A stretch of 64,000 bases of DNA from Pseudomonadota bacterium (GCA_018242505.1 JAFEBU010000038.1:62001-126000); one strand, 5' to 3'. Counted from the first letter of the stretch, positions 49,609 to 63,571 are shown. Notes: a model not told the origin generated them from the letters alone. Made by a program: numbers and translations.

Positions 49609-52600
49609 GCGCGGGCCTCGAGCCCTCCCAAGGTACGAGCCAGCCGTCCGTACGGGTCGCGGTCGCGGCGGCGGAAGCGGTCGAGATAGAGATAGATCAC
49701 CGGGGTCGTGTAAAGGGTCAGGACCTGGCTGACCAGCAGACCGCCGATGATGGAGAGGCCGAGCGGCCGGCGCAGCTCCGCTCCATCGCCGAAATTGAGG
49801 GCAAGCGGCAGGGCGCCCAACATCGCCGCCATCGTCGTCATCAGGATCGGCCGCAGGCGCAGGAGGCAGGCCTGGTAGATTGCGTCGCGCGGATCGAGGC
49901 CCTGGTGGCGCTCGCGGTCGAGGGCGACGTCGATCATCATGATCGCGTTCTTCTTCACGATGCCGATCAGCAGCAGGACGCCGATCATGGCGATGATGCT
50001 GAGCTCGACCTTGAACAGCAGAAGCGCCAGCAGGGCGCCGATCCCGGCCGACGGCAGGGTCGAGAGGATCGTGAGTGGATGGATATAGCTTTCGTAGAGC
50101 ACGCCCAGCACGATGTAGATCGCGGCCAGCGCCGCCAGGATCACGATAATCTGGCTGTCGAGCGACTGCTGGAAAGCGCGCGCGGTGCCCTGGAACGCGC
50201 CGTGGATCGTGGCCGGCATGCCGATCTCGCGCATCGTCTGGTTCACATAGGCCACCGCGTCGCTCAACGTCTTGTCCGGAACGAGGTTGAACGAGACGGT
50301 GGTGGCGACGAACAGGCCCTGATGGTTGACGCCGAGCGGCGTGGTGCCGAAGTCGTGGTAAGTCACGGCCGACAGCGGGACCATCGTTTCGGGCGACGTA
50401 CTGACTGCGGCGCCGGTCGAGGCCGAGCCGCGGCCGCTGACCGCGATCTGGTTGGTGAGCTGGTTGCGCACCGCCTGGGTGGGATCGAGCGCCGTCGCGG
50501 CATTGGTCAGCCGCGTCACCGAGCCGGTCGTGCCCCCGGGGCCCGACACGGTCGGCGAGGGCGAGACGATAGCCTGCGTCGCCTGCGCACCGCTGATCGC
50601 GCCGCCCGAGGTGCTGACATAGATCTGGTCGAGCGTCTTGGGATTCTGCCAGTACTCCGGCGCCACCTCCATCACCACGTGATACTGGTTGAGCGCATTG
50701 TAGATGGTCGAGACCTGCCGCTGGCCGAACGCATCGTAGAGCGTGGCCGAGATGGCGCTGGTGCTGACGCCAAGGCGACTCGCCGAATCGCGATCGATCG
50801 TGACATTGACCTGCAGGCCGTGCTGCTGCTGGTCTGAATCGACATCGGTGATGACCGAGGTATCGCGCTGCAAGGCCGTCACCAGCTTCGGCCCCCAGGC
50901 ATAGAGATCGGCGAGCGAATCGGATTGCAGCGTGAACTGGAACTGCGAGTTGCTCTGCCGGCCGCCGACACGAATATCTTGCACCGCCTGCATGAAGAGG
51001 TTGGCGCCCGGCACTTGCGCCAGCCGCACCCGCAGCCGCGCGATCACCTGATCGGCCGAGACGTCTCGCTCGGCCAGCGGCTTGAGCTGGGCGAACAGGA
51101 AGCCGGAATTGGTCTGGAAGCCGCCGGTGAAGCCGACCACGTTCTGGACCGCCGGGTCGGCGCGCACGATCGCCATGAACTGGCGGAACTTGCCACGCAT
51201 CGCCTGGAACGAGATGCTCTGGTCCGCGCGCATGCCGCCGATGATGCGGCCGGTATCCTGCTGCGGGAAGAAACCTTTCGGCACCTCGACATAGAGGAAG
51301 ATGTTGAGGACCACGGTGCCGATGAAGACCAGGAGCGTGGCCCCGGGATGGCGCAAGACCCAGGCGAGCGTGCGGCCGTAGAAATCCTGGACGGCCACGA
51401 AGATGCGCTCACTGGTCCGGGCAAGCCAGTTCGGCCGCCGCTCCTCCCGCTCCGCCGCCGGCGGCCGCAGCACGTAGGCGCACATCATCGGCGTGGTGGT
51501 GAGCGACACCACCATCGAGATCACGATGGCGATGGTGAGCGTCACCGCGAACTCGCGGAACAGGCGGCCTACGATGCCGCCCATCAACAGGATGGGAACG
51601 AACACCGCAATCAGCGACAGGCTCATCGAGACCACGGTGAATCCGACCTCGCGGGCGCCCAGCAGCGCCGCCTGCCGCCGCGGCATGCCGCTTTCGATGT
51701 GCCGGGAGATGTTCTCGAGCACGATGATGGCGTCGTCGACGACAAAGCCCGCCGAGATGGTGAGCGCCATCAGCGACAGATTGTTGAGGCTGAAGCCCAT
51801 CAGGTACATGACGCCGAACGTGCCGACCAGCGACACGGGAACGGCGACCGACGGCACCAGCCCTGCCCGCACCGAACGCAAGAAGCCGAAGGTCACCAGC
51901 ACCACCAGGATGACGCTGAGCGTCAGCGCGCGCTCGACTTCCTTCAGCGAAGCCCGGATCGTGGTCGTGCGGTCGCTGGCCAGCGTCACGTCGATCTCGG
52001 GTGGCAGCGCCGCCTGCAGCTCGGGCAGCACTTGCTTCACCTGGTCGACCGTCTCGATGATGTTGGCGTTGGGCTGGAGGTAGATGATCACCAACACCGA
52101 GCGCTTGCCGTTCGCCTGTCCCTCGTTGCGGACATCCTCGACCGAATCGAGGACATCGGCCACGTCCTTGAGCCGCACCGGGGCGTTGTCCCGCCAGGCA
52201 ATGATCAGGTTGCGGTAGTCGTCAGCCACCCGCGACTGATCGTTGGTATAGAGCTGATAATGCCGATCGCCGACCTCGATCGCCCCCTTGGGTGAGTTGG
52301 CGTTGGCCGCCGCCAGGCCGGCACGCACGCTCTCGAGACCGATGCGGTACTTGGCAAGCGCGTTGGGGTTGAGCTCGACGCGCACCGCGGGCAGCGAGCT
52401 GCCGCCCAGCGTCACCTGCCCGACGCCGGACACCTGGCTCAGCTTTTGCTGCAGGACGTTCGACGCCGCATCGTAAAGCTGGCCCTGCGCCAGCGTCTCG
52501 GACGTGAGCGCCAGGATCACCGCCGGCGCGTCGGCCGGATTGATTTTGCGGTAGATCGGATTGGACCGCAGGCTGGTCGGCATATCGGCTCGCGCCGCGT

Positions 52601-52937
52601 TGATCGCCGCCTGTACGTCGCGCGCCGCGCCGTCTATGTCGCGCGACAGGTCGAACTGCAGCACGATGCGCACATTGCCGACCGTGCTGGTGGAGGTGAT
52701 CTCGCTCACGCCCGCGATTGCGCCCAGCCGTTTCTCGAGCGGCGTCGTCACGCTGGTCGCCACGGTGTCGGGCGAGGCGCCGGGAAGCGACGCCTGCACC
52801 AGGATCGTCGGGAAATCGACCTTGGGCAGCGGCGAGACAGGAAGGGCGATGAAGCCCATGAGGCCGGCCAGCAGAATGCCGGCGGTCAGCAGCGTGGTCG
52901 CGACCGGCCGGGCGATAAAGACCCCCGAGAAAGTCAC
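49605..52937 (-). CDS. RND efflux permease, MdtC/MuxC-like, with periplasmic insertion
   Basis: 1110 residues, about 70 longer than typical. The N-terminus [20 protein letters not shown] and the TM4 segment [20 protein letters not shown] (with the DD proton-relay pair) are intact. The extra length sits at about residues 772-845 in the docking region: low-complexity Ser/Gly/Thr/Ala-rich sequence between [11 protein letters not shown] and [13 protein letters not shown]. The partner permease is upstream with a 4-base overlap. A heteromeric pump of the MdtBC kind is expected. Confidence 0.93.
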   Translation of the reverse strand: MTFSGVFIARPVATTLLTAGILLAGLMGFIALPVSPLPKVDFPTILVQASLPGASPDTVATSVTTPLEKRLGAIAGVSEITSTSTVGNVRIVLQFDLSRDIDGAARDVQAAINAARADMPTSLRSNPIYRKINPADAPAVILALTSETLAQGQLYDAASNVLQQKLSQVSGVGQVTLGGSSLPAVRVELNPNALAKYRIGLESVRAGLAAANANSPKGAIEVGDRHYQLYTNDQSRVADDYRNLIIAWRDNAPVRLKDVADVLDSVEDVRNEGQANGKRSVLVIIYLQPNANIIETVDQVKQVLPELQAALPPEIDVTLASDRTTTIRASLKEVERALTLSVILVVLVTFGFLRSVRAGLVPSVAVPVSLVGTFGVMYLMGFSLNNLSLMALTISAGFVVDDAIIVLENISRHIESGMPRRQAALLGAREVGFTVVSMSLSLIAVFVPILLMGGIVGRLFREFAVTLTIAIVISMVVSLTTTPMMCAYVLRPPAAEREERRPNWLARTSERIFVAVQDFYGRTLAWVLRHPGATLLVFIGTVVLNIFLYVEVPKGFFPQQDTGRIIGGMRADQSISFQAMRGKFRQFMAIVRADPAVQNVVGFTGGFQTNSGFLFAQLKPLAERDVSADQVIARLRVRLAQVPGANLFMQAVQDIRVGGRQSNSQFQFTLQSDSLADLYAWGPKLVTALQRDTSVITDVDSDQQQHGLQVNVTIDRDSASRLGVSTSAISATLYDAFGQRQVSTIYNALNQYHVVMEVAPEYWQNPKTLDQIYVSTSGGAISGAQATQAIVSPSPTVSGPGGTTGSVTRLTNAATALDPTQAVRNQLTNQIAVSGRGSASTGAAVSTSPETMVPLSAVTYHDFGTTPLGVNHQGLFVATTVSFNLVPDKTLSDAVAYVNQTMREIGMPATIHGAFQGTARAFQQSLDSQIIVILAALAAIYIVLGVLYESYIHPLTILSTLPSAGIGALLALLLFKVELSIIAMIGVLLLIGIVKKNAIMMIDVALDRERHQGLDPRDAIYQACLLRLRPILMTTMAAMLGALPLALNFGDGAELRRPLGLSIIGGLLVSQVLTLYTTPVIYLYLDRFRRRDRDPYGRLARTLGGLEARA

Positions 52938-55900
52938 GGCTGGAAGCCCTCCGGCAGCTCCGTGGGCTGCGGTCCCTCGCCGCCGCCCGCCGGCGGATAG
53001 GCCGGCATGTCGAGCGGCACGCCGCGCAGCCGCCGGGCAACCCGGTCGAAGGCGAGATAGATCACCGGCGTCGTGAACAGGGTCAGGATCTGGCTCACGA
53101 TCAGCCCGCCGACGATGGTGAGGCCGAGCGGATGGCGCAGTTCCGAACCTGTGCCGGTGCCCAGCATCAGCGGCAGGGCGCCGACCAGCGCGGCGATCGT
53201 GGTCATGAGGATGGGGCGGAAGCGCAGCAGGCAGGCCTGGTGGATCGCCTCCTGCGGCGCCTTGCCCTCGTGGCGTTCGGCGTCGAGCGCGAAGTCGATC
53301 ATCATGATCGCGTTCTTCTTCACGATGCCGATCAGCAGGACGATGCCGATGATGGCAACGACGCTCAAATCGTCGCCGGCGATCATGAGCGCCAGTAGCG
53401 CGCCGATGCCGGCCGACGGCAGGGTCGAAAGGATCGTGATCGGATGGATGTAGCTCTCGTAGAGCACACCCAGCACGATGTAGACGGTGACGATCGCGGC
53501 CAGGATCAGCAGGAGCTGGCTCTTGAGCGCCTTCTGGAAGGCGAGCGCCGCACCCTGGAAGTGGGTCGAGATCGAGCGCGGCATCCCGATCTCCGCCTGC
53601 GCCGCGGTAATGGCCTCGACGGCGTCGCCAAGCGACGCGCCGGGCGCGAGGTTGAACGAGACCGTGGTGGCCGGGAACTGGCTCAACCGGTCCAGCCGCA
53701 GCGGCCCGGTCTGCTGCTCGAAGGTGGCGATCGCCGACAACGGCACCTGCTTGCCCGTGGTCGAGCCGGGGAGATAGAGGTTCTTCAGTGCATCGAGCGA
53801 GCGGGCCATCGACGGCTCGAGCTCGTAGATCACGCGGTACTGATTGGACTGCGTGTAGACGGTCGACACGATGCGCTGGCCGAACGAATCGTAGAGCAGG
53901 TTGTCGACGGTGGCCGCGGTGATGCCAAAGCGAGCCGCCGCGTCACGATCGATCTTGATGAACACGGAGAGACCCTGGTTCTGCAGCTCGCTCGTGACGT
54001 CGATCATCTCGGGGATCTGGGACATGCGCTCCACCAGCCGCGGCACCCAGGTGTCGAAATCCTTCGGGTTGGGACTCTGGAGCACAAACTGGTACTGCGT
54101 ACGGCTGACCGTCGAATCGATGGTGAGATCCTGCGACGGCTGCATGTAGAGCTGGATGCCCTCGACCGACGCCGTCTCGCGCAGGATGCGGCGGATGATC
54201 TGGCTGGCCGTGAGCGAGCGCTGGTCGCGCGCCTTGAGGTTGATCAGCATGCGGCCGGAATTGAGCGTCGGATTGGTGCCGTCGACGCCGACGAAGGAGC
54301 TGAGGCTCTCGACGTCGGGATCCTTCAGGATGACCTCGGCCAGCGCCCGCTGGCGCTCGCGCATGGCGTCGAACGAGATCGTCTGCGAGGCCTCGGTGGT
54401 GGCTTGGATCAGGCCGTTGTCCTGAACCGGAAAGAAGCCTTTGGGGATGGCGACGTAGAGCACCACCGTCAGCACGATGGTCGCGATGGCGACCAGGATC
54501 GTGAGCAACTGATGGCGGAAGACCACCGCCAGGCCGCGGTCATAGAGATCGATCAGCGTGCCGAACCAGCGTGCGCCGAGCGCCTGGGCCTCGGGATGGG
54601 CCGCCGGCCCGTGCGCGGGCGTGCCGTCGGGTTGCCCACGCGGCCCGACATCGCGACGGCGCAGGAGCTGGGCGCACATCATGGGCACCAAAGTGAGCGA
54701 CACCACCGCCGAGATCAGGATGGTAACGGAGAGCGTGATCGCGAACTCGCTGAACAGCCGTCCCACCACATCGCCCATGAACAGGAGCGGAATCAACACC
54801 GCGATCAGCGAGACAGTGAGCGACACCACGGTGAAGGCGATCTGGCTCGAGCCCTTCATTGCCGCCTCGAACGGCGGGTCGCCGTCCTCGATGTAGCGGG
54901 CGATGTTCTCGATCATGACGATGGCGTCGTCGACCACGAAGCCCGTGGCGATGGTGAGCGCCATGATCGAGAGATTGTTGAGCGAGAAGCCGGCGAGATA
55001 CATCACCGCCAGCGTGCCGACCAGCGACAGCGGGACCGACAGGCTCGGAATGACGGTGGCGCGCCAGTCGCCCAGGAACAGGAAGATGACGGCGACGACC
55101 AGCAGCACCGCGAAGGAAAGCTCGACCTGCACGTCGCGCACCGAAGCGCGGATGGTGAGCGTGCGATCGGTCAGGACCGCGACGTCGATCGAGGGCGGCA
55201 GCGTCTCGCGCAGCTGCGGCAACAGCGCCTTGATGCTGTCGACCACGGCGATGACGTTGGCGCCCGGCTGGCGCTGCACGTTGACGATCACCGCCTGGTC
55301 GGTATTCATCCACGCGATCAAGCGGCTGTTCTCCCGGCCGTCGTCGACCGTCGCCACGTCGGACAGCCGAACCGGCGCGCCGTTGCGGTAGGCCACGATC
55401 ACGCTGTTGAACAGCTTCGGATCGGTGATCTGATCGTTGGCGTTGATCGTATAGCTGCGCGTCGGCCCGTCGAAGTTGCCCTTGGGCGTGTTGACGTTGG
55501 CGTTGGTGATGGTGGTGCGCAGGTCGTCGACATTGAGGCCGTAGGCGGCAAGCGCCGTCGGATTGGCGCGAATGCGGTAGCCCGGCTTCTGGCCGCCCTC
55601 CAGCGTCACCAGGCCGACACCCGCTACCTGCGAGATCTTCTGGCCCAGCCGGACATCGACCAGGTCGAAGACCTTGGTGAGCGGCTCGGTCTTCGACGTG
55701 ACGGCGAGCGTGAGGATGGGCGCATCCGCCGGATTGACCTTGGCATAGATCGGCGGCGCAGGGAGGTCCGCCGGCAGGAGGTTGCCGGCGGCGTTGATCG
55801 CGGCCTGCACCTGCTGCTCGGCGATATCGATGCCGAGGGACAGGCTGAATTGCAGCGTGATCGACGAGGCGCCCGCCGAACTGGTCGAGGTCATCTGGTT

Positions 55901-56131
55901 CAGCCCCGGCATCTGGCCGAACTGGCGTTCGAGCGGTGCGGTGACCGAGGACGTCATGACCTCGGGTCCGGCGCCGGGATAGAGCGTCAGTACTCGAATG
56001 GTCGGATAATCGACCTGGGGCAGGGCCGCGATCGGCAGGAACCGGTAGGCGATCAGGCCCACCAGCACGATCGCCGCCATCAAGAGCGAAGTCCCGACCG
56101 GCCGCTCGATGAAGATCCGCGACGGATTCAT
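52934..56131 (-). CDS. RND efflux permease, MdtB/MuxB-like
   Basis: 1065 residues. [20 protein letters not shown] start, the TM4 proton-relay segment [20 protein letters not shown], and the C-terminal TMs [20 protein letters not shown] are present. Partner of the preceding-strand MdtC-like gene. Uses proton-motive force to pump substrates from the periplasm or membrane. A Pro/Ala-rich linker between the halves (about 495-520) is longer than usual. 15 bases separate it from the adaptor gene. Confidence 0.95.
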   Translation of the reverse strand: MNPSRIFIERPVGTSLLMAAIVLVGLIAYRFLPIAALPQVDYPTIRVLTLYPGAGPEVMTSSVTAPLERQFGQMPGLNQMTSTSSAGASSITLQFSLSLGIDIAEQQVQAAINAAGNLLPADLPAPPIYAKVNPADAPILTLAVTSKTEPLTKVFDLVDVRLGQKISQVAGVGLVTLEGGQKPGYRIRANPTALAAYGLNVDDLRTTITNANVNTPKGNFDGPTRSYTINANDQITDPKLFNSVIVAYRNGAPVRLSDVATVDDGRENSRLIAWMNTDQAVIVNVQRQPGANVIAVVDSIKALLPQLRETLPPSIDVAVLTDRTLTIRASVRDVQVELSFAVLLVVAVIFLFLGDWRATVIPSLSVPLSLVGTLAVMYLAGFSLNNLSIMALTIATGFVVDDAIVMIENIARYIEDGDPPFEAAMKGSSQIAFTVVSLTVSLIAVLIPLLFMGDVVGRLFSEFAITLSVTILISAVVSLTLVPMMCAQLLRRRDVGPRGQPDGTPAHGPAAHPEAQALGARWFGTLIDLYDRGLAVVFRHQLLTILVAIATIVLTVVLYVAIPKGFFPVQDNGLIQATTEASQTISFDAMRERQRALAEVILKDPDVESLSSFVGVDGTNPTLNSGRMLINLKARDQRSLTASQIIRRILRETASVEGIQLYMQPSQDLTIDSTVSRTQYQFVLQSPNPKDFDTWVPRLVERMSQIPEMIDVTSELQNQGLSVFIKIDRDAAARFGITAATVDNLLYDSFGQRIVSTVYTQSNQYRVIYELEPSMARSLDALKNLYLPGSTTGKQVPLSAIATFEQQTGPLRLDRLSQFPATTVSFNLAPGASLGDAVEAITAAQAEIGMPRSISTHFQGAALAFQKALKSQLLLILAAIVTVYIVLGVLYESYIHPITILSTLPSAGIGALLALMIAGDDLSVVAIIGIVLLIGIVKKNAIMMIDFALDAERHEGKAPQEAIHQACLLRFRPILMTTIAALVGALPLMLGTGTGSELRHPLGLTIVGGLIVSQILTLFTTPVIYLAFDRVARRLRGVPLDMPAYPPAGGGEGPQPTELPEGFQP

Positions 56132-56146
56132 ATCGCGGACACGGAG

Positions 56147-57367
56147 CTACTGGCTCGACTGCGCCGGCTGTCCGGCGCCGCGGCGTGTCCTGGCGCCGGA
56201 ATCCTTGCGGTCGCTGGCCGGAGCGGCGGCGACGGGCCTTGCCGGCACACGGATCTTGGAGCCGGAGCGCAGGCGGTCCGTACCGTCGATCACCACCTGA
56301 TCGTTGAGTGCCAGGCCCTTGGTGACGGCGATCTTCTCGCCGTCGCTCACGCCGGTCTCGACCACGACAATCTCCACCGTGTCGTCGGCCTTCACGCGAT
56401 AGACGAAGGTGCCGGGCTGTCCGCGCTGGATCGCCGCCACGGGAACCACCAGGGCATCCTTCACCGTGTCGACCAGCAGGCGGATATTGACGAACTGGTT
56501 GGGAAACAGCGCTTCGTCCGTGTTGTCGAACAGCGCGCGCAGCTTCACCGTGCCGGTCGAGGTGTCGATCTGGTTGTCGGTGGTCGAGAGCTTGCCCACG
56601 CCCAGCTCGACCTTCTGGGCGCGATCGAGCGCCGTTACCTGCAAAGTGGCGCCCGCGTGCAGGCGCTTGCGCACGGCCGGCAGCGCATCCTCGGGAATGG
56701 GAAACAGCACCGACATGGGCTGCATCAGGGTGATGACGCAGATGCCGGTGGCATCGCCCATCGTTACATAATTGCCCGGATCGACCAGGCGCAGGCCGAT
56801 CCGCCCATCGGTTGGCGCCACGATCCGGGTATAGACGAGGTTGAGCTTGGCAGCGTCGACCGCCGCCCGATCCGTCACCAGCGTGGCTTCGTATTGCCGC
56901 ACCAGGGCAGCCTGGGTGTCGTAGACCTGGCGGGCCACCGAGGCCTGGGCGACCAGCTTCTCGTAGCGAGCGAGATCGAGCTCGGCGTTCTTGAGGAGGG
57001 CCTGGTCCTTTTCCAGCATTCCCGTGGCCTGCTGGAGGGCGACCTCATAGGGACGCGGATCGACGATGGCGAGCAGGTCGCCCTTCTTGACCGCCTGCCC
57101 CTCGGTGAAGGCCACCTCGACGAGCTGTCCCGTGATCTGGGTCTTGACCGTCACCGTCGCGAGCGGCGTCACCGTCCCCAAGGCGCTGTCGACGATCGGG
57201 ATATCGCCCTTTACGACCGGCGCCAGCCCCACTGTGACGGCCTGGCTGGCGGCATTGCGGCCGCCACGGTTCTGGGGCGGCGGGCCCGAATGGGTAAAAT
57301 ACCACGCGGCGCCGATGACGACCGCGAGCCCCACGCCCAACCCCAGCAGGGTGCGCAGTCTATTCAT
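56147..57367 (-). CDS. RND periplasmic adaptor, MdtA-like
   Basis: 406 residues. One N-terminal membrane helix (about 5-24), then biotinyl-lipoyl halves (VKTQITGQLVEVAFTEGQAV then KKGDLL and VAPTDGRIGLRLVDPGNYV) around a helical hairpin (about 105-150), and a beta-barrel domain. It bridges the two pumps and the outer-membrane factor. Start of the mdtABC-oprM-type operon. Substrate range unknown. Confidence 0.94.
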   Translation of the reverse strand: MNRLRTLLGLGVGLAVVIGAAWYFTHSGPPPQNRGGRNAASQAVTVGLAPVVKGDIPIVDSALGTVTPLATVTVKTQITGQLVEVAFTEGQAVKKGDLLAIVDPRPYEVALQQATGMLEKDQALLKNAELDLARYEKLVAQASVARQVYDTQAALVRQYEATLVTDRAAVDAAKLNLVYTRIVAPTDGRIGLRLVDPGNYVTMGDATGICVITLMQPMSVLFPIPEDALPAVRKRLHAGATLQVTALDRAQKVELGVGKLSTTDNQIDTSTGTVKLRALFDNTDEALFPNQFVNIRLLVDTVKDALVVPVAAIQRGQPGTFVYRVKADDTVEIVVVETGVSDGEKIAVTKGLALNDQVVIDGTDRLRSGSKIRVPARPVAAAPASDRKDSGARTRRGAGQPAQSSQ

Positions 57368-57496
57368 GGCCTCGAGAGCCCCTAAACAAGTCCTTTTCCC
57401 TATACGCAGGGAAGGCCGGGAGTCTCCCCCAGCGGGAAAAGCGATGCAAGGCGACCCCCGGCCCGGGAAAGGCCGGACCGGAGGTCGGCAAAGACC

Positions 57497-59488
<1,992 letters not shown>

Positions 59489-59608
59489 CCGCATCCTAGA
59501 CCGAACCGCGCGGGGAGAAAACCCGGTCGAGGTCGCCACCCGGAACGCCACTTGCCGCCGGGCACGACGACCATATATCAGAGTTCGAATATTATGATGG
59601 AGTGCCAG

Positions 59609-60082
59609 ATGTCCAATCCGCGCGTCACCTACCAGGATTTCGCCAAGACAGCGCCGGCCGCCCAGGCGGCGCTGCTGGCCATGGGCAAGGCTGTGGAGGA
59701 GGCCGGGCTGGACAAGCAGCTCGTCGAACTCGCGAAGCTGCGCGTGTCGCAGATCAACAACTGCGCCTTCTGCCTGCAGATACATCTCAATGTCGCGCGG
59801 CGGATCGGGGTGCCGCAGGAGAAGCTCGACCTGGTCGCCACCTGGGAGGAAGCGGGCATCTTCACGGTCCGCGAATGCGCGGCGCTGACGTGGGCCGAGC
59901 AGTTGGCGCATCTCCCCGGCCACTCGATCTCCGACGCCGCCTACGCGGCGGCCCGCGCTCATTTCAGCGAGGACGAGCTGCTGTGGCTGAGCGTCGCCAT
60001 CGCCAATATCAACGCCTGGAACCGGCTCGGCGCGGCCTTTCGCTTCGCACCGCCGCTTGCCAAGCAGGCGGCGGCGGCCTGA
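59609..60082 (+). CDS. AhpD-like carboxymuconolactone decarboxylase-family protein
   Basis: 157 residues. The AhpD-type redox motif C52-x-x-C55 with H59 is present in NNCAFCLQIHLNVARR, so a peroxidase or disulfide-reductase-like activity is plausible. Remaining family pattern: WEEAGIFTVRECAALTWAEQ. ATG 59609 with GGAG upstream was chosen; upstream in-frame ATGs exist at 59594 and 59597. Convergent with the histidine kinase gene. Confidence 0.88.
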   Translation: MSNPRVTYQDFAKTAPAAQAALLAMGKAVEEAGLDKQLVELAKLRVSQINNCAFCLQIHLNVARRIGVPQEKLDLVATWEEAGIFTVRECAALTWAEQLAHLPGHSISDAAYAAARAHFSEDELLWLSVAIANINAWNRLGAAFRFAPPLAKQAAAA

Positions 60083-60085
60083 CGG

Positions 60086-61438
60086 TCAGACGAGCTTCAG
60101 CCTCAGGGTGAAGGCCGCCCCGCCTTCGGGCCGGTTCTCGACGGTGACGCTGCCGTCATGCGCTTCGGCCACACGGCTGACAATGGCGAGCCCCAGCCCG
60201 CGGCTGTCGGCCCTGGCGCGGTCGCGGCGCCAGAAGCGGCGGAAGATCGATTCGCGATCCGCCTCCGGAACACCTGGCCCGTCGTCGAGGACGCGCACAG
60301 TGCCTTCCTTGCCGACCTCGACCTCGATCGAGACGCCCGGCGGCGTGTGGCGGATGGCATTCTCCGCCAGATTGCGGACGGCACGAAACAGCGCCTCGGC
60401 CTGGCCGCGCACCCACACCGGGCCGACATCGCCGGTGAGCGCAATGGTCTTGGACATCTCGACGGCGAGCGGCGCCATCGACGCGACGGCATCGGCGCAG
60501 ACCGCATGGAGGTCGGCCCTGGCGTCGGTGCCGACAATGAACGCCTCGAGTTCCGCGATGTCGAGCACCTGGTTGACCGTGCGCGTCATATTGACGAGAT
60601 CGGTACGCAGAGTGTCACGTGCCGGTCCCGGATCGAGCGAATCGACGCGCGCACGCACGATCGCAAGCGGCGTGCGCAGCTCGTGGGCCATGTCGGCCGT
60701 GAACTCGCGCTGCGCGCGAAGCCCGCGTTCGAGCCGGTCGAGCGCCTCATTCACCGCGTGGACCAGCGGCACGATCTCCTTGGGCATGTCCTGTTCGGAC
60801 AGGCGCAGATCGGTCCGCTGCGGCCCGATTGCCGCCGCCGTCATGGAGGCCGTGCGGACCGGCGCCAGCGCCCGCCGAAAGATCAGGATATCGATCAGGA
60901 GCAGGACCAGCAGGATCGGAAAGGTGATCCAGGCAACGCGCGGAAAGAACGATTTGACGACATCGTCGATGATCACATCGCGGTGCGCCAGGTCCTGCGC
61001 AATCTGGATCGAATAGAGCTTCTCGCCGATCGGCCGTATGACCGTGACGCCGAACAGGGTCGAGCCGGTGTTGCTGCGCCGGGTCGTCCACTCGCTGACG
61101 GATCTCTCGTTCGGCGTGAACAGCGCCTTGCCGTCGGTGCGGGACGTGAAGAGTACGTGATCCTGCGCATCGAGGACTGCGAAGGCATAGAGACCGTAAT
61201 CGGAGGAGTAGAGCGGCCGCATGTCAGGCGGAATGTCCAGGGCGAGGGTGCCGTCGGCTTGCGGGTGCAGGAAGCTGCGGATGGTCAGCGCCTCGCTGCG
61301 CAGTGCGTCGCGCAACAGGCCGTTGGCCGCCTGGTTCAACAGCCAATACAGCGCCAGCGGCATCAGGATCGAGGTGGCGGCCAACGCCAGAACATGCAGC
61401 GCGACAATGCGCGTGATGATCGAACGGAAGCGGATCAT
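60086..61438 (-). CDS. Sensor histidine kinase (TctE-like)
   Basis: 450 residues. Two membrane helices (about 10-32 and 167-190) flank a periplasmic sensor domain, then a HAMP-like linker, the phospho-acceptor His in MAHELRTPL (about 250), and an ATPase domain with NAIRHTPPG, DDGPGVP and GLGLAIVSRVA. Partner of the response regulator that precedes it in the same operon, and divergent from the metal-type RND genes, so these may be its targets. Confidence 0.92.
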   Translation of the reverse strand: MIRFRSIITRIVALHVLALAATSILMPLALYWLLNQAANGLLRDALRSEALTIRSFLHPQADGTLALDIPPDMRPLYSSDYGLYAFAVLDAQDHVLFTSRTDGKALFTPNERSVSEWTTRRSNTGSTLFGVTVIRPIGEKLYSIQIAQDLAHRDVIIDDVVKSFFPRVAWITFPILLVLLLIDILIFRRALAPVRTASMTAAAIGPQRTDLRLSEQDMPKEIVPLVHAVNEALDRLERGLRAQREFTADMAHELRTPLAIVRARVDSLDPGPARDTLRTDLVNMTRTVNQVLDIAELEAFIVGTDARADLHAVCADAVASMAPLAVEMSKTIALTGDVGPVWVRGQAEALFRAVRNLAENAIRHTPPGVSIEVEVGKEGTVRVLDDGPGVPEADRESIFRRFWRRDRARADSRGLGLAIVSRVAEAHDGSVTVENRPEGGAAFTLRLKLV

Positions 61439-61481
61439 CGACGGGGTATCGGCTGGGAGACGCCCGCAGACATCGGCGCGC

Positions 61482-62159
61482 CTACGATTTTTCCTCGACC
61501 ATCAGATAGCCGACGCCGCGCACGGTGTGGATCTTCACCGTGGCGCCGGCATCGCTCAGCATCTTGCGCAGGCGATGGACGTAGACCTCGACGGCATTCG
61601 ACCCGACTTCGCCGGAGAGGCCGAACAGATGGTCCTCCAGCAGGCGCTTGGGCGCGACATTGCCGCCGCGGCGCAGGAAGATCTCGAGCACGGCGGTCTC
61701 GCGCGCGGGAAAGGCATGCGCCAGTCCGCCGACGGACACCTGGCGCCCTTCGGTATCGAGCGACACGTTGCCGAAGGTCAGCTTGCGGCCGAGGAGAGTG
61801 CCCGGCCGACGCAACAAGGCCTGCAGCCGTGCCACCAGTTCTTCCATGGCAAAGGGTTTGGCCAGGTAGTCATCGGCGCCCTCACGCAAACCGGTGACAC
61901 GGTCGGTCACGCCGTCGCGCGCCGTCAGCACGAGGACCGGCGTGGCGTCTCCCTTGCGCCTCATCTCGCGCAGCAAGGCAAGCCCATCCTCGTCGGGCAA
62001 GCCGAGGTCGAGCACGATAGCGGCGTATTTCATCGCCACAAGCGCAAGTCGCGCGTCGCCGACGGTGCCGACCGAGTCGGCCGCCAGGCCGCCTTGCGAC
62101 AAGCCCTTGACCAGGAGCGACACGAGCTCCGGATTGTCCTCGACGAGAAGCACTCTCAT
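61482..62159 (-). CDS. OmpR-family response regulator (TctD-like)
   Basis: 225 residues from ATG 62159; a longer open frame to 62300 adds 47 residues without receiver homology. Receiver with E7/D8 acidic pair and D51 acceptor (VLDLGLPDEDG), K in LAKPF, then a winged helix (VEVYVHRLRKMLSDAG, VRGVGYLM). First gene of the two-component operon. The 140-base gap to the divergent RND adaptor is the likely binding region. Confidence 0.92.
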   Translation of the reverse strand: MRVLLVEDNPELVSLLVKGLSQGGLAADSVGTVGDARLALVAMKYAAIVLDLGLPDEDGLALLREMRRKGDATPVLVLTARDGVTDRVTGLREGADDYLAKPFAMEELVARLQALLRRPGTLLGRKLTFGNVSLDTEGRQVSVGGLAHAFPARETAVLEIFLRRGGNVAPKRLLEDHLFGLSGEVGSNAVEVYVHRLRKMLSDAGATVKIHTVRGVGYLMVEEKS

Positions 62160-62299
62160 TGGCGTGCGATCGTCCTGCTGCCTTTGCGGCGCCACTTTAG
62201 CACGCGCTTCGCAAAGCTGTCCGTCAGGTAGAAGTAATACAAGCAGGTTAGACCTCGCTTTCACCGTTCCTTTTTCGATTGCGCCGGAACGCATTCCCA

Positions 62300-63550
62300 A
62301 TGTCGATCATCGCTCCGCCGAAAGGTCCAGAGGCCAGGCGCCACCGCCTTTGGCTCGCAGGAGGCGGCGTTGTCGCGCTCGTGGTGGCCGCGATCGGCTT
62401 CTGGGCATTCGACAGCGGCTCGGGCAACGCCGTCAGCCGCACCGACAAGGTGGCGCAGGACGCCGACGGCGCCTTTGCGCCAAGCGAGACGCAATGGGCC
62501 GGCCTCAAGCTCACGACGGTCCGCCAGGTCGCATTTCGCGACGAACGTGTGACCGACGGCAAGATCGCCATCAACGAGGACACGACCACGCCGGTCTTCT
62601 CGCCTTATTCCGGGCGGGTGACGCGCCTGATCGCCAAGCCGGGCGACCATGTCGAGCGCGGCCAGCCGCTGTTCGCCATCGAGGCCACCGAGTTCGTACA
62701 GGGCCAGAACGATCTGGTCACCGCAGTTGCCGGAGTCGATAAGGCGAAGTCGAAGCTCGAGCTTGCCAAGGCCACCGAGAAACGCCAGCGCGAGCTGCTG
62801 GCGATCAAGGGCGGCGCATTGAAGGATCTCGAGCAGGCGCAGTCCGATCTGGTGAACGCCCAGGGCGACATGCGATCGGCCGAGATCACGCTGGCAGCGG
62901 CGCGAAACCGGCTGCGCATCCTCGGCCGGTCGGACGAGGAGATCGCGCGCCTGGAGAAGGTCGACAGCATCGGCGCCGAGGCCATCGTGTCCGCACCCAT
63001 CGAGGGAACCGTCATCCAGCGCAAGGTCGGCCTCGGGCAGTACATCAACACCGGCGCGACCGATCCGGTCTTCACGGTGGGCGATCTCGGCACGGTGTGG
63101 CTGATCGCCAACGTCCGTGAATCGGACGCGCCCCTGATGAAGGTCGGCGCGGCGGTCGAGGTCTCGGTACTGGCCTATCCGGGCCGCATCTTCAACGCCA
63201 AGCTCTCCTACGTGGCGCCGGCGCTCGACCCCAATACGCGCCGCCTGCCGGTGCGCGCGGTGATCCAGAATCCCGGCCGCGCGCTCCTGCCCGAGATGTT
63301 CGCAACCTTCCGCATCGTCGCCGGCCAGAACCGGCTGATGCCGGCGGTGCCGCAGGATGCGGTGATCTACGAAGGCTCCCAGGCCCGCGTCTGGGTGGCC
63401 CGGCCCGGCGAGAAGAAGGTGGTGAGCCGTTCGGTCGAAGTGGGCGGCACCGAGAACGGCCTGGTCGAGGTACGCAAGGGGTTGTCGGTCGGCGAATCGG
63501 TGGTGACGAGCGGCACGCTGTTCATCGATCGCGCCGCAGCTCGCGACTGA
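62300..63550 (+). CDS. RND efflux periplasmic adaptor (CusB/CzcB-like)
   Basis: 416 residues. One N-terminal helix (LWLAGGGVVALVVAAIGFWA), a barrel-sandwich domain (FSPYSGRVTRLIAKPGDHVE), a long helical hairpin (about 140-215) and VWLIANVRESDAPLMKVGAA. Feeds the pump gene that follows after 21 bases. Metal-type adaptors often carry His/Met motifs; none stands out here, so the substrate class is inferred from the pump. Confidence 0.9.
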   Translation: MSIIAPPKGPEARRHRLWLAGGGVVALVVAAIGFWAFDSGSGNAVSRTDKVAQDADGAFAPSETQWAGLKLTTVRQVAFRDERVTDGKIAINEDTTTPVFSPYSGRVTRLIAKPGDHVERGQPLFAIEATEFVQGQNDLVTAVAGVDKAKSKLELAKATEKRQRELLAIKGGALKDLEQAQSDLVNAQGDMRSAEITLAAARNRLRILGRSDEEIARLEKVDSIGAEAIVSAPIEGTVIQRKVGLGQYINTGATDPVFTVGDLGTVWLIANVRESDAPLMKVGAAVEVSVLAYPGRIFNAKLSYVAPALDPNTRRLPVRAVIQNPGRALLPEMFATFRIVAGQNRLMPAVPQDAVIYEGSQARVWVARPGEKKVVSRSVEVGGTENGLVEVRKGLSVGESVVTSGTLFIDRAAARD

Positions 63551-63571
63551 TCGCCCAAAGCCGAGACCGTC

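Noticed and set aside
53444..57385. 1313-codon forward frame opposite the RND operon
   Set aside because: A frame shadow of the high-GC reverse-strand genes, rich in Arg/Asp/His and without any motif.
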